A stretch of 64,000 nucleotides of DNA, taken from the NCBI RefSeq assembly GCF_003390395.1, contig NZ_QUOV01000001.1, positions 372,001 to 436,000 of the forward strand, read 5' to 3'. Origin of the DNA: Thalassotalea euphylliae. Lineage in GTDB: Bacteria; Pseudomonadota; Gammaproteobacteria; Enterobacterales; Alteromonadaceae. The notes under the pieces were generated by a model. The model did no database searches and had not been told where the DNA came from. It saw nothing but the letters and a program-made list of their open reading frames with translations. The position numbers were made by a program, and so were the translations under genes. Every line of letters begins with the position of its first letter. The stretch's first letter is position 1. Below, in pieces: positions 39,936 to 49,030 of the stretch.

Positions 39936-40095
39936 TCGATTCTACTTGGAGCGCGCATGGTTTGGCTATCGCTTGAATAGTAAATTATGCGCCCCATATT
40001 GATACAAGATATAGCAAATATTCATTGGCATAGTTGGAGTCAATCTGTCAGTGTGTAAGTTTGTTGTACCGCCGATTCTATCTAGGTTTGCTATT

Positions 40096-40119
40096 TTGAG
40101 TGTACAAGTAAACACTCAA
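40096..40119. promoter_or_regulatory. Palindrome upstream of fadBA, candidate fatty-acid regulator operator
   Basis: Perfect inverted repeat TTGAGTGT / ACACTCAA with an 8-bp spacer, about 238 bp before the fadB start. Long palindromes of this type are typical of TetR- or GntR-family fatty-acid regulators (PsrA, FadR, FadP); which one cannot be told from sequence. The short MITE-like element lies between it and fadB. Confidence 0.4.
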
Positions 40120-40210
40120 TTAAAACACCTGTTTAAAAAAGTTGCTTTTCGCATTCTTTCAGGGCAAACTCAGTCGGCTAGTATTACAATTCATAACGAT
40201 TTAGTTATAT

Positions 40211-40297
40211 AGAGTGTGTTGACCTTTCGAGGTTAAATTATGTTTAGAGCGGCCAAGCAGGTGGCATTAAAGTAGCCCTGAAAGGTCAATACACTCT
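40211..40297. repeat. Short inverted-repeat element sharing ends with the 47531 element
   Basis: An 87-bp element with near-perfect terminal inverted repeats: AGAGTGTGTTGACCTTTC at the left, and at the right GAAAGGTCAATACACTCT. The ends resemble those of the larger element at 47531-47858 (GGGCGTGTTGATCTTTC and its complement), so the two belong to one family with different internal lengths. No coding content. Confidence 0.65.
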
Positions 40298-40356
40298 AAT
40301 AAGTAATTACAAAAACCAGTCTAACAAGCACCTTAATCGGGTGGAGGAGATCAGGC

Positions 40357-42522
40357 ATGTTATTTCAAGGCAAAAGCCTTTCTGCCGAGTTACTTGCTGA
40401 CGGTATTGTTGAATTTAAATTCGACGCCGAAGGTTCAGTAAACAAGTTCGATCAGGCAACATTTGAAGAATATCGCGCAGTAGTCGACGCGATCAAAAAC
40501 TGCAGCGAAGCAAAAGGTATTATTGTTACCTCTGGCAAATCAGCATTCATTGCTGGCGCTGACATCACAGAATTCCTAGAAACATTCAAAAAGCCAATGG
40601 ACGAGTTAATCCCTTGGGTTAAAGCGGCTACTGACTTATTTGATTCGTTTGAAGACATCGACCTACCAAAAGTTGCAGCAGTTAATGGCTTTGCACTAGG
40701 TGGCGGTTGTGAAATGATTTTAACTTGTGACTACCGTGTTGCAGACACTACAGCATCTATCGGCTTACCAGAAGTTAAATTAGGTTTAATGCCTGGTTTT
40801 GGTGGTACTGTTCGTTTACCTCGCATTATCGGTGCCGACAACGCTGTTGAGTGGATGTCGACAGGTAAAGCTCACAAAGCTGAACAAGCATTAGCCGTTG
40901 GTGTTGTTGACGCGGTTGTTGCGCCTGAGCAACTTCGTGATGCGGCGATTGCTATGGTGAAACAAGCGATTGAAGGCAAGTTAAACTGGCAAGCAAAACG
41001 CCAAGCTAAATTAGAGCCTTTAAAGCTAACGCCAACTGAAACCATCATGACCTTTAATACTTGTAAAGGTATGATCGCAGCTAAAGCGGGTAAGCACTAC
41101 CCAGCACCAATGACGATGGTTAAGTCATTAGAAGCGGCGGCAGGTTTAGACCGTGCTGGTGCAATGGCAATTGAAAACGAAGGTTTTGCTAAGCTTGCGA
41201 AAACTGACGCAGCGACAGCACAAATCGGCATTTTCATGTCTGATCAAGTGATCAAAGGCAAAGCGAAGAAAGCGGCGAAAGCAGGTGCACCTGTTGAAAA
41301 AGCTGCGGTACTTGGCGCTGGTATCATGGGTGGCGGTATCGCTTACCAATCAGCTGCTAAAGGCACGCCAATTGTCATGAAAGACATTGCTGATAGCGCA
41401 CTTGATTTAGGTTTAACCACAGCAGCTGGCTTATTAACGAAGCAGGTTGAACGTGGTCGCATGAACGCTAAGAAAATGGCGGGCGTGTTAAACAACATCA
41501 CACCAACGCTAAGCTACGACAGCTTAAAAGATGTTGACGTTGTTGTTGAAGCGGTTGTTGAAAACCCGAAAGTAAAAAGCATTGTATTAGCCGAAGTAGA
41601 AGAAGTTACCGGTGACGACGCAATTCTTGCTTCAAACACCTCAACGATTTCTATCGACCTACTTGCGGAAAGCGTTAAGCGCAAAGACAAGTTCTGTGGT
41701 ATGCACTTCTTCAACCCAGTGCACAAAATGCCATTAGTAGAAGTTATTCGTGGTAAAGAAACGTCTGACGAAACCGTTGCAGCTGTTGTTGCTTACGCAG
41801 CGAAAATGGGTAAATCACCTATCGTGGTTAACGACTGCCCAGGTTTCTACGTAAACCGCGTATTATTCCCTTACTTTGCAGGTTTCAGCCACTTAGTAAA
41901 AGAAGGTGCTGATTTTACTGCCGTTGATAAGGTAATGGAGAAGCAATTCGGCTGGCCTATGGGTCCTGCGTACTTACTTGACGTTGTCGGTATCGACACA
42001 GCTGATCACTGTACGGGTGTAATGTCTGCTGGCTTCCCAACACGTATGCAGAAGATCGACAACGATCCAGTAAGCATTCTATTTGGTGATGACCGTTACG
42101 GTCAGAAGAATGGCAAAGGTTTCTACGACTACGGTAAAGATAAGCGCGGTCGTCCAACCAAAGTACCAGCAGAAAAAGCATACGAGCTATTTGCTGGCAA
42201 CGTTGCTGACAAGAAAGACTTTGACGCTGACGAAGTTATCGCACGCCTAATGATCCCTATGGTGAACGAAGTGGTTCGCTGTTTAGAAGAAGGTATCGTT
42301 GATACAGCTGCTGAAGCAGATATGGGCTTAATCTACGGTTTAGGTTTCCCTCCATTCCGCGGTGGTCCAATTCGTTACCTAGAAACAGTTGGTCTAGAGA
42401 AATTCATCGAAATGGCTGACAAGTTCGCCCACTTAGGTGAAATTTACCAAGTAACAGACGGTATGCGTGAGATGGCTAAATCTGGCAAGTCTTACTACAC
42501 CACTGACGTGAAAACAGCTTAA
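40357..42522 (+). CDS. fadB: Fatty acid oxidation complex alpha subunit FadB
   Basis: Multifunctional beta-oxidation enzyme: enoyl-CoA hydratase and isomerase in the N-terminal half and L-3-hydroxyacyl-CoA dehydrogenase in the C-terminal half. The hydratase part has [15 protein letters not shown] and [14 protein letters not shown] with the catalytic Glu. The dehydrogenase part starts at [12 protein letters not shown] (NAD-binding) and continues with [14 protein letters not shown]. Length (721) matches E. coli FadB. It is followed after 15 bp by fadA. Confidence 0.96.
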   Translation: MLFQGKSLSAELLADGIVEFKFDAEGSVNKFDQATFEEYRAVVDAIKNCSEAKGIIVTSGKSAFIAGADITEFLETFKKPMDELIPWVKAATDLFDSFEDIDLPKVAAVNGFALGGGCEMILTCDYRVADTTASIGLPEVKLGLMPGFGGTVRLPRIIGADNAVEWMSTGKAHKAEQALAVGVVDAVVAPEQLRDAAIAMVKQAIEGKLNWQAKRQAKLEPLKLTPTETIMTFNTCKGMIAAKAGKHYPAPMTMVKSLEAAAGLDRAGAMAIENEGFAKLAKTDAATAQIGIFMSDQVIKGKAKKAAKAGAPVEKAAVLGAGIMGGGIAYQSAAKGTPIVMKDIADSALDLGLTTAAGLLTKQVERGRMNAKKMAGVLNNITPTLSYDSLKDVDVVVEAVVENPKVKSIVLAEVEEVTGDDAILASNTSTISIDLLAESVKRKDKFCGMHFFNPVHKMPLVEVIRGKETSDETVAAVVAYAAKMGKSPIVVNDCPGFYVNRVLFPYFAGFSHLVKEGADFTAVDKVMEKQFGWPMGPAYLLDVVGIDTADHCTGVMSAGFPTRMQKIDNDPVSILFGDDRYGQKNGKGFYDYGKDKRGRPTKVPAEKAYELFAGNVADKKDFDADEVIARLMIPMVNEVVRCLEEGIVDTAAEADMGLIYGLGFPPFRGGPIRYLETVGLEKFIEMADKFAHLGEIYQVTDGMREMAKSGKSYYTTDVKTA

Positions 42523-43701
<1,179 letters not shown>

Positions 43702-43754
43702 ATCACGGCTAAATCGTCGGTTTGTAAAACCTAAGCGATTTACTTGATACGTTT

Positions 43755-43782
43755 AAAAGCACTGCTTCGGCGGTGCTTTTTT
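43755..43782 (+). terminator. Rho-independent terminator after fadBA
   Basis: Stem AAAAGCACTGC / GCGGTGCTTTT (one mismatch) with TTCG loop and six T, 53 bp past the fadA stop. Confidence 0.9.
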
Positions 43783-43909
43783 ATGCCTGATTTTTAGTCA
43801 TTATTTTCAGTTAGTATTAATTTTTTATCGGTTAGTCTGGTCTATTCTAACAATAGATCCAAAGCACGTTGGGTTAGCTTTGTCGTTTAATGGTGAAGGA
43901 AAGGGAGTA

Positions 43910-44206
43910 ATGCGAGTGAAGTATTTATTAACTTTGGTGCTTGGCACAATTGTAAGTTTGCCATTATTGGCCATGGAGCGAGATCGTAGCTCGATTCGCT
44001 GTGATGGCGGTCATATCCGTCACGGTATGGATAAATACCAAGTGATCAGCCGTTGCGGTGACCCTAGAGCGCAAGAAACAATTAGCGGTGATGATCAGCT
44101 TAAAGTCGATAAGCTGGTTTATAAGTTTAAACGGTCACCGTCTGCACCACTGATTATTTTCACCTTTCGTGGCGGTAAGCTGATCAATATTAAAGAGTCT
44201 AGATAG
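43910..44206 (+). CDS. DUF2845-like exported protein
   Basis: Small exported protein (98 residues) with a signal peptide (MRVKYLLTLVLGTIVSLPLLA) and a mature part carrying two Cys spaced as in DUF2845 domain proteins (IRCDGGHIRHGMDKYQVISRCGDP). The Cys pair may form a disulfide. I chose ATG 43910 because GGAAAGGGAG lies just before it; the frame is open from a TTG at 43880. It is convergent with the putative sulfate exporter. No function is known. Confidence 0.75.
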   Translation: MRVKYLLTLVLGTIVSLPLLAMERDRSSIRCDGGHIRHGMDKYQVISRCGDPRAQETISGDDQLKVDKLVYKFKRSPSAPLIIFTFRGGKLINIKESR

Positions 44207-44220
44207 ACGCTTTGATACGA

Positions 44221-45219
44221 CTAGCCCATCATTTTCATACACAGCAGATAAACAATAATAAACAGTGCTATCCAAACGGTTTCAGCGACCATTAAAATGA
44301 TAGGTTTAACACCAACACTGGTCAGTTTTGACAGGTTGGACTTCATGCCAATCGCGGCAATAGCAATCACAAGGGCAAAACGGCTAATGGTGGTAGCTCC
44401 TTCGGTGATCACAGTCGGTAAATCGACCAGTGAGTTAATTACCATAAACACAACAAAGGCGATTAAGAAGCTGGGGAAATGAGGTTTGTGATCAACTTGC
44501 TGCTCGCTGCGGTACTGGTTGCTTAGTGCAAGTAGCATCATTAACACCACTGGCATTAAAAAGCTAACGCGCACTAATTTTACCAGCGTTGATAAATCAC
44601 CCGTTTGCTCTGAGACTGAATAGCCTGCGCCGACAACTTGTGCAACATCATGAATAGTGCCGCCAAGAAAGATACTGGTATCGTATTCGTTTAAGCCTAG
44701 GCTAGTCGCGATAATGGGGTAGGCAATCATGGCTATGGTCGACAGCGAAGTAACGCCGATAATGGTCAGCAAGGTATCGCGCTCTTTATTTTTATCATTA
44801 GGCAGTATGGCTGAAATCGCCATGGCCGCAGAGGCGCCACATATGGCGACTGAGCCACCGGTTAACATGCCAAAGCGTCGACTCATCCCCATAGCACGAC
44901 TGAGCAATACACCGAAAATAATAGTTGAGCCGATAGCGGCAATCAGCAGCAGCGCCGTTGACCAACCAAGCGACGTTAAATCATCGAAGGCTATTCGAAA
45001 GCCCAGCAAGGCAACACCGATGCGTAAGATAGTAGAAGCGGTAAATTCAATACCTGCTTTGCATTTAGTTTCTTCGTGTAAAAATGACAGGGCTATACCG
45101 AGCAGCAATGCAAACAGCATGGCGGGGGCATTGTAATGCTCAGCAAGGAATAAGGCAGCAAGGCCAGTGATTACAGCAATAAAACTTCCGGGAAAAAGCG
45201 CCTTTATTTTCATTAACAT
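44221..45219 (-). CDS. YeiH-family (UPF0324) putative sulfate/sulfite exporter
   Basis: Inner-membrane protein with ~10 hydrophobic helices, including GGSVAICGASAAMAISA and FLGGTIHDVAQVVGAGY, which are family hallmarks of YeiH/TauZ-type proteins (Pfam PF03601). The family is annotated as putative sulfate exporter, and members sit beside organosulfonate-degrading genes. Here it is third in an operon with an Fe(II)/2-oxoglutarate dioxygenase and an aldo/keto reductase. The frame is open upstream to 45273, but starts at 45219 or 45213 (MLMKIKALF) avoid overlapping the preceding gene and fit the family length. Confidence 0.8.
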   Translation of the reverse strand: MLMKIKALFPGSFIAVITGLAALFLAEHYNAPAMLFALLLGIALSFLHEETKCKAGIEFTASTILRIGVALLGFRIAFDDLTSLGWSTALLLIAAIGSTIIFGVLLSRAMGMSRRFGMLTGGSVAICGASAAMAISAILPNDKNKERDTLLTIIGVTSLSTIAMIAYPIIATSLGLNEYDTSIFLGGTIHDVAQVVGAGYSVSEQTGDLSTLVKLVRVSFLMPVVLMMLLALSNQYRSEQQVDHKPHFPSFLIAFVVFMVINSLVDLPTVITEGATTISRFALVIAIAAIGMKSNLSKLTSVGVKPIILMVAETVWIALFIIVYLLCMKMMG

Positions 45220-45235
45220 ACACAGATTTTTACAA

Positions 45236-46276
45236 CTAGGCTGGTATATTATCTGTTGCGGCGCCAAGTGCAACTAACACTTGCCGTTTTGTCTCACCGC
45301 CATAAGGACGACGGCCATGCATAGCCAGATTATTGTCAACCACAGCGACGTCACCTGCCTGCCACTCTACATCAAATGCGTATTGCTCGGCAGTTGCGAT
45401 AATCTCTTCTAGCCATGCCTTGGGAATTTCACTGTCATCGCCAAAACATAAGGTATCTTGGTGATGTTCACGCACCCCAGACCAGCCTTGATAAGCCGCG
45501 ACTAATTGATTAAAAAACACTTTCCGACCATCGGCTAAGGTGCGCACCGCAGGTAATTTCCCCGTTGTTGCTTTTAAGCTGCCGTCTTGTTGCCATTGCC
45601 AGCGATAACCTAAGCGCGCTAACTTTTCTTCTGCTTCGGTTTGCGTTTCAACACTGAGTGTACTTTTCCAGCTGCGTCCTTGACCTGAATTTGGATCATT
45701 CTCACCCGGCATTGTGGTGGTATATTTCACGCCTTTTTGCTCGAATACCGCTGCCAACGCTGGATTCGCTTGTGCTAAAGCATCAAGCAGTAAATCACAG
45801 CGTAAGATTGGGCTAGCACCGCCGTGATCGGCTGGCGTTAAACAAAAGAAAAAGATTTTATCTGGGTAAATTGGCGTTTGCGCCATCTCGTTATGCAGGT
45901 AAATTTCTACCTCTTTGGGGGCTTCATTAGCGGTAAATACCCGCTCTGTGAAATTAATGCGCACAGCATTCGATAACGAATCTTTGTAATAAAAGTTGGG
46001 GTAGCCAAAGCTTGCTGTAAATTCGTCGAATGCTTCTGCGGAGTCTAACGGAAAACCACGAAACAAAATCGCGCCAGATTGTGCCAATTGCTGTTCGATT
46101 ACCGCTTTATGGTGCCTAATATAATCAGCACTTTCAGCGACACTAGCGCAATCATCGGGATTGACCACTACGGCAGGAAATACATCCGGCTTATCTGTGC
46201 AAAACTGCTTGTCGACACTGGTTAACTTCACCTTATTTGAAGGCTCTTTATTTGAAGACTCTCTGTTTGAAGACAT
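45236..46276 (-). CDS. TauD/TfdA-superfamily Fe(II)/2-oxoglutarate dioxygenase (HxE type)
   Basis: Non-haem iron oxygenase of 346 residues. The metal triad is visible as His 128 and Glu 130 in YLHNEMAQ and His 320 in LAMHGRRPYGG, with an Arg for 2-oxoglutarate about 11 residues later. The HxE (instead of HxD) pattern and the surrounding segment (PDKIFFFCLTPADHGGASPI) place it near the SyrP/clavaminate-synthase-like branch. TauD relatives oxidise the carbon next to a sulfonate, releasing sulfite and an aldehyde. Gene order supports that: it is read between an aldo/keto reductase and a sulfite/sulfate exporter. The substrate is not proven. Confidence 0.85.
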   Translation of the reverse strand: MSSNRESSNKEPSNKVKLTSVDKQFCTDKPDVFPAVVVNPDDCASVAESADYIRHHKAVIEQQLAQSGAILFRGFPLDSAEAFDEFTASFGYPNFYYKDSLSNAVRINFTERVFTANEAPKEVEIYLHNEMAQTPIYPDKIFFFCLTPADHGGASPILRCDLLLDALAQANPALAAVFEQKGVKYTTTMPGENDPNSGQGRSWKSTLSVETQTEAEEKLARLGYRWQWQQDGSLKATTGKLPAVRTLADGRKVFFNQLVAAYQGWSGVREHHQDTLCFGDDSEIPKAWLEEIIATAEQYAFDVEWQAGDVAVVDNNLAMHGRRPYGGETKRQVLVALGAATDNIPA

Positions 46277-46285
46277 GCCACACTC

Positions 46286-47248
46286 CTAGTCGTAAATTGG
46301 GTGAAGCGTATTAAAGGCTGCTTGACAAAAATGCCCAGGATCATTGAAGCGCTTATCAAGATTCAATGCGCTAATCGCGGCCATCTCTTCGTCGTTGAGA
46401 GCAAAGTCGAAAATCGCAATATTTTCTTTTAAACGTCCAAGCTTGGTACTCTTGGGAATAATTGAGCAGCCCCGCTGCACGTTCCAGCGCAGCACTACTT
46501 GTGCTGGTGTTTTCCCTAAGCGCTCAGCGGCGGCAACTACCGCTGGCTGGGTGAGTACAGATTCATCAGCACCTGCCATATCTAATTCTAAATACGAGAG
46601 TGCCCCAAGCGGTGAAAATGCTGTGACTTCTACGCCATAGGCTTTGGTCATGGCAATTAAACGCTCTTGGGTGTTGTAAGGGTGCGATTCAATTTGCAAG
46701 GCGTAGGGTTTAATACGGGCATAGGTCATCAAATCATGCATGAGTGCTGAATTGTAATTACAGATGCCTATATTTTTCACTAGGCTACTATCTACAAGAT
46801 CTTCCATTGCAGCCCAAGTTTTATGTAGCGGCACTTGGGCGAGTTTCATACTCGGGTTCTCTGCCTCTGGATCGAAGAACCATTCCGGTGGATAGCGCTC
46901 TTCAATCGGCACATAGGCTTGAGCAATAGGAAAGTGGATTAAATACAGATCTAAGTAATCTACGCCTAGATCGCTCAGTGTTTTTTCTAACGCGGGCTGC
47001 ACATGTTCTGGTGCGTGGTAGGTATTCCATAGCTTAGAAGTGATCCAAAGCTCTTCACGGCTGCACAGCCCATCAGCTATGGCCTTGGCAATGCCTTGGC
47101 CGACTTCAATTTCATTGCCGTAATCACAGGCACTGTCTAGGTGGCGATAACCCGCTTTAATGGCATCGTATACGGTTTGTGCACAGTCTTGTTTTGCAAT
47201 CTTCCATAGGCCTAAGCCGACCTGAGGCATAGTCGTTGTTGCCATCAC
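46286..47248 (-). CDS. Aldo/keto reductase (xylose-reductase-like)
   Basis: NAD(P)H-dependent sugar or aldehyde reductase. The AKR catalytic tetrad is visible: Asp and Tyr in LDSACDYGNE (~residues 44-49), Lys in WITSKLW (~78) and His in YLIHFP (~111). The C-terminal segment RFNDPGHF resembles the RFNDP motif I remember from fungal xylose reductases. The insert SYLELDMAGADES is local. It is first in an operon with the dioxygenase (10 bp downstream) and the YeiH-like exporter. A perfect TCTTATATAAGA lies upstream at 47314. In the proposed pathway it would reduce the sugar aldehyde left after desulfonation (inference). Confidence 0.85.
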   Translation of the reverse strand: MMATTTMPQVGLGLWKIAKQDCAQTVYDAIKAGYRHLDSACDYGNEIEVGQGIAKAIADGLCSREELWITSKLWNTYHAPEHVQPALEKTLSDLGVDYLDLYLIHFPIAQAYVPIEERYPPEWFFDPEAENPSMKLAQVPLHKTWAAMEDLVDSSLVKNIGICNYNSALMHDLMTYARIKPYALQIESHPYNTQERLIAMTKAYGVEVTAFSPLGALSYLELDMAGADESVLTQPAVVAAAERLGKTPAQVVLRWNVQRGCSIIPKSTKLGRLKENIAIFDFALNDEEMAAISALNLDKRFNDPGHFCQAAFNTLHPIYD

Positions 47249-47313
47249 TTACTCGCTCTGAAATTGAAAAGTAGTTACCGCTGTTAGAGATATTGCCTAA
47301 CATTAAAGTTATA

Positions 47314-47325
47314 TCTTATATAAGA
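47314..47325. promoter_or_regulatory. GntR-type operator TCTTATATAAGA, upstream of the reductase/dioxygenase/exporter operon
   Basis: Perfect 12-bp palindrome, 66 bp before the aldo/keto reductase start. The same sequence occurs at 48704, 48885 and 53160, each time upstream of a gene of this locus. Confidence 0.75.
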
Positions 47326-47486
47326 CTATAAGTTAGCGTTGGTGATTTCAGGTGTCAATTAATAGATGAAAAAATCATCAGTGGCAGTGTCCGGTTGGTT
47401 GCCAGCTAGGAGTAAGTTGAGAGCCGATAACAACAAAACTGTTATACGTTGAGCCTAAATTGGTGGCGTAAGATAGAGGAAAATCG

Positions 47487-47517
47487 GCAGGTAAATGAGT
47501 TAAACAAATTTACCTGC
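47487..47517. terminator. Hairpin downstream of the GntR gene, possible displaced terminator
   Basis: Perfect 10-bp stem GCAGGTAAAT / ATTTACCTGC with an 11-base loop, 13 bp from the edge of the 47531-47858 element. Read on the minus strand it lies beyond the GntR stop codon. The T-tract after it is weak (GATTTTCC). It may have terminated gntR before the element inserted. Confidence 0.45.
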
Positions 47518-47530
47518 AGAAGGAAGAACG

Positions 47531-47858
47531 AGGGCGTGTTGATCTTTCGAGATTGAATTTTGTTCAATCTAAACGCTTTCTGATCACGGCGCTCGCTTTG
47601 TCGCATAGTCGTTCTCGGCTTTGTCTCCTGAGTCGCTCTACCTCCTGCATCCATGCCGTCGTATGTAAAAATCGAGCAACAATGAGCAGGAAGCGTTTAG
47701 ATGAACCCCCTCAACATAAAATAAAGGGGCAGCGTCTGTTTGAATTTTCTACTGTGTTGGCACTTATTTATGGAGAATGACTACACTGCACAAGTGTCGC
47801 CTTGTATAAAACCCAAACAGACTGCTGCAAAAACAACCCTGAAAGATTAACACGCCCT
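47531..47858. repeat. MITE-like element, long member of the GGGCGTGTTGATC family
   Basis: A 328-bp element with terminal inverted repeats: AGGGCGTGTTGATCTTTC at the left and the complement of AGGGCGTGTTAATCTTTC at the right. Its right end overlaps the GntR stop codon by two bases. Internal sequence includes a 75-codon open frame (47553-47780) that I do not treat as a gene. I have seen similar sequence in marine gammaproteobacteria as a dispersed repeat. Ends match the 87-bp element at 40211. The rest of the 608-bp gap is the operator at 47314, the hairpin at 47487 and unassigned sequence. Confidence 0.75.
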
Positions 47859-48606
47859 AGTCAAAATTTACTAAGTAGTGGTAGTGATCTGAGCGGCAGC
47901 GGGTGATGCGATATTCTATTATTTGATCGTTTAGCGACTTAGTTGAACGAGTAAACATTAACAATGGCGAGCCGTGCGCTATGGCGAGTAAATCAGCATC
48001 AGCTTCGTCGGCCAGAATCGCTTTGATTTTATCTTCTGTTTTATGCACCGTCAGATTAAAGTTGGTCTGATAAAAGTGGTAAAGGGTATGGGGAATTTCT
48101 GGTTCGTTTTCTATGCCAGTAAATGCGGAATAGGGCATGTAAATATCTTCTAGCAAACAATATTCACCATTCAATGTACGGCGACGCTTGAGCACAACCA
48201 CTTTGGTTTTAGCTTTTACATCCAGTTCTTTCGCAATGGTTTTATTTGCGGGTTCAATGGTTAACGATAGCACTTCGGATATGGGTAGCTCTGGGCTGTG
48301 ATTATCGGCGACCAGCGGGAAGAATCGGTACAATGCTGGCATGCCGGTATGCTCTGCGACAAAAGTTCCTAAGCCTTGCTTGCGGGTTAGTACTTTTTCA
48401 TCGGTTAGGGTATTGAGCGCTTTACGCACTGTGCCTTGGCTGACCCCAAACTCACTAGCCAGTTGAAACTCACTGGGCAGCATATCGCCGGGCTTCCAGC
48501 GTTGCTCAACAATTAATTGAGTAACGTGTTTTTCCACTTGTTTGTACAGTGGCAAGAAGGCTAAGCCAGAAGTGCCAAGTTTATTACCGAATTCAGTATC
48601 AGCCAT
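47857..48606 (-). CDS. GntR/HutC-family regulator with UTRA ligand domain
   Basis: Likely local repressor of the surrounding sugar/sulfonate locus. The N-terminal winged helix has LPSEFQLASEFGVSQGTVRKAL, followed by a UTRA effector domain (~100-249, RRRTLNGEYCLLEDIYMP, IEYRITRCRSDHYHY). Length (249) is normal. The stop codon is TAG at 47857-47859, two bases of which belong to the inserted repeat element, so the original C-terminus may have been a few residues longer. A TCTTATATAAGA palindrome 98 bp upstream (48704) suggests autoregulation. The effector is probably a sugar or sugar acid. Confidence 0.9.
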   Translation of the reverse strand: MADTEFGNKLGTSGLAFLPLYKQVEKHVTQLIVEQRWKPGDMLPSEFQLASEFGVSQGTVRKALNTLTDEKVLTRKQGLGTFVAEHTGMPALYRFFPLVADNHSPELPISEVLSLTIEPANKTIAKELDVKAKTKVVVLKRRRTLNGEYCLLEDIYMPYSAFTGIENEPEIPHTLYHFYQTNFNLTVHKTEDKIKAILADEADADLLAIAHGSPLLMFTRSTKSLNDQIIEYRITRCRSDHYHYLVNFD

Positions 48607-48703
48607 CTTTATTCCTATTCAAATAAGCGAATCGACACTCTATATTTTCACTACCTAACGCTGTGCAAAAGACAATGACTATGCAGGTTAAGGCTTTCTT
48701 TTA

Positions 48704-48715
48704 TCTTATATAAGA
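48704..48715. promoter_or_regulatory. GntR-type operator TCTTATATAAGA, upstream of the regulator gene itself
   Basis: Perfect 12-bp palindrome 98 bp before the GntR start codon, in position to autoregulate. One of four identical copies in the locus. Confidence 0.7.
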
Positions 48716-48884
48716 ATTTCACTCTTTCTATCATACTTAGCCAGATAGAAAAGTAAATTGCATAAAATAATGAGTAAATGTTAGCGCTAATATAAAAGCT
48801 ATTAATGCTCAAGCGGTGCTCAAATCTTAAACAAGGTGGTTAAAAAATAAGTTTGACAAATAACCGAACTAAGGTAGTTTATAT

Positions 48885-48896
48885 TCTTATATAAGA
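48885..48896. promoter_or_regulatory. GntR-type operator TCTTATATAAGA, upstream of the GH31/symporter operon
   Basis: Perfect 12-bp palindrome next to a putative -10 region and 27 bp after a TTGACA hexamer (48853), 135 bp before the GH31 start. The flank extends the match to the 53160 copy (TCTTATATAAGACCT here, AGGTCTTATATAAGA there). Confidence 0.75.
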
Positions 48897-49030
48897 CCTA
48901 AGAATTAGCTTTGCTGACACTAAACTTACTATAAAATCATTCAAAGTTGTCATCGTAGCGAGCACCAAAATAAGCATTACATAACGATTAAAAAACGCAT
49001 TACTAAGGTCTGTATCACAAGGGGGAAGCA

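Larger units (their letters stand above)
39936..40356. other. Upstream region of fadBA
   Basis: A 421-bp gap with a candidate operator (40096-40119) and a short inverted-repeat element (40211-40297). A strong ribosome-binding site (GGAGGAGAT) precedes the fadB ATG. No other ORF or RNA is seen. The promoter cannot be placed with confidence. Confidence 0.5.
48607..49030. other. Divergent control region between the GntR gene and the GH31 gene
   Basis: About 424 bp, AT-rich, with two TCTTATATAAGA operators (48704 and 48885). A TTGACA -35-like hexamer lies at 48853-48858. The AT-rich sequence downstream (TTTATATT, ~48878-48885) can act as -10 and abuts the operator, so repressor binding would block the promoter. 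GGGGGAAG precedes the GH31 ATG as its ribosome-binding site. Confidence 0.6.

Noticed and set aside
47553-47780. 75-codon open frame inside the 328-bp inverted-repeat element
   Set aside because: It lies wholly within a repeat with terminal inverted ends, has an Arg/Ser-rich composition and no domain. It is repeat-derived, not a gene.
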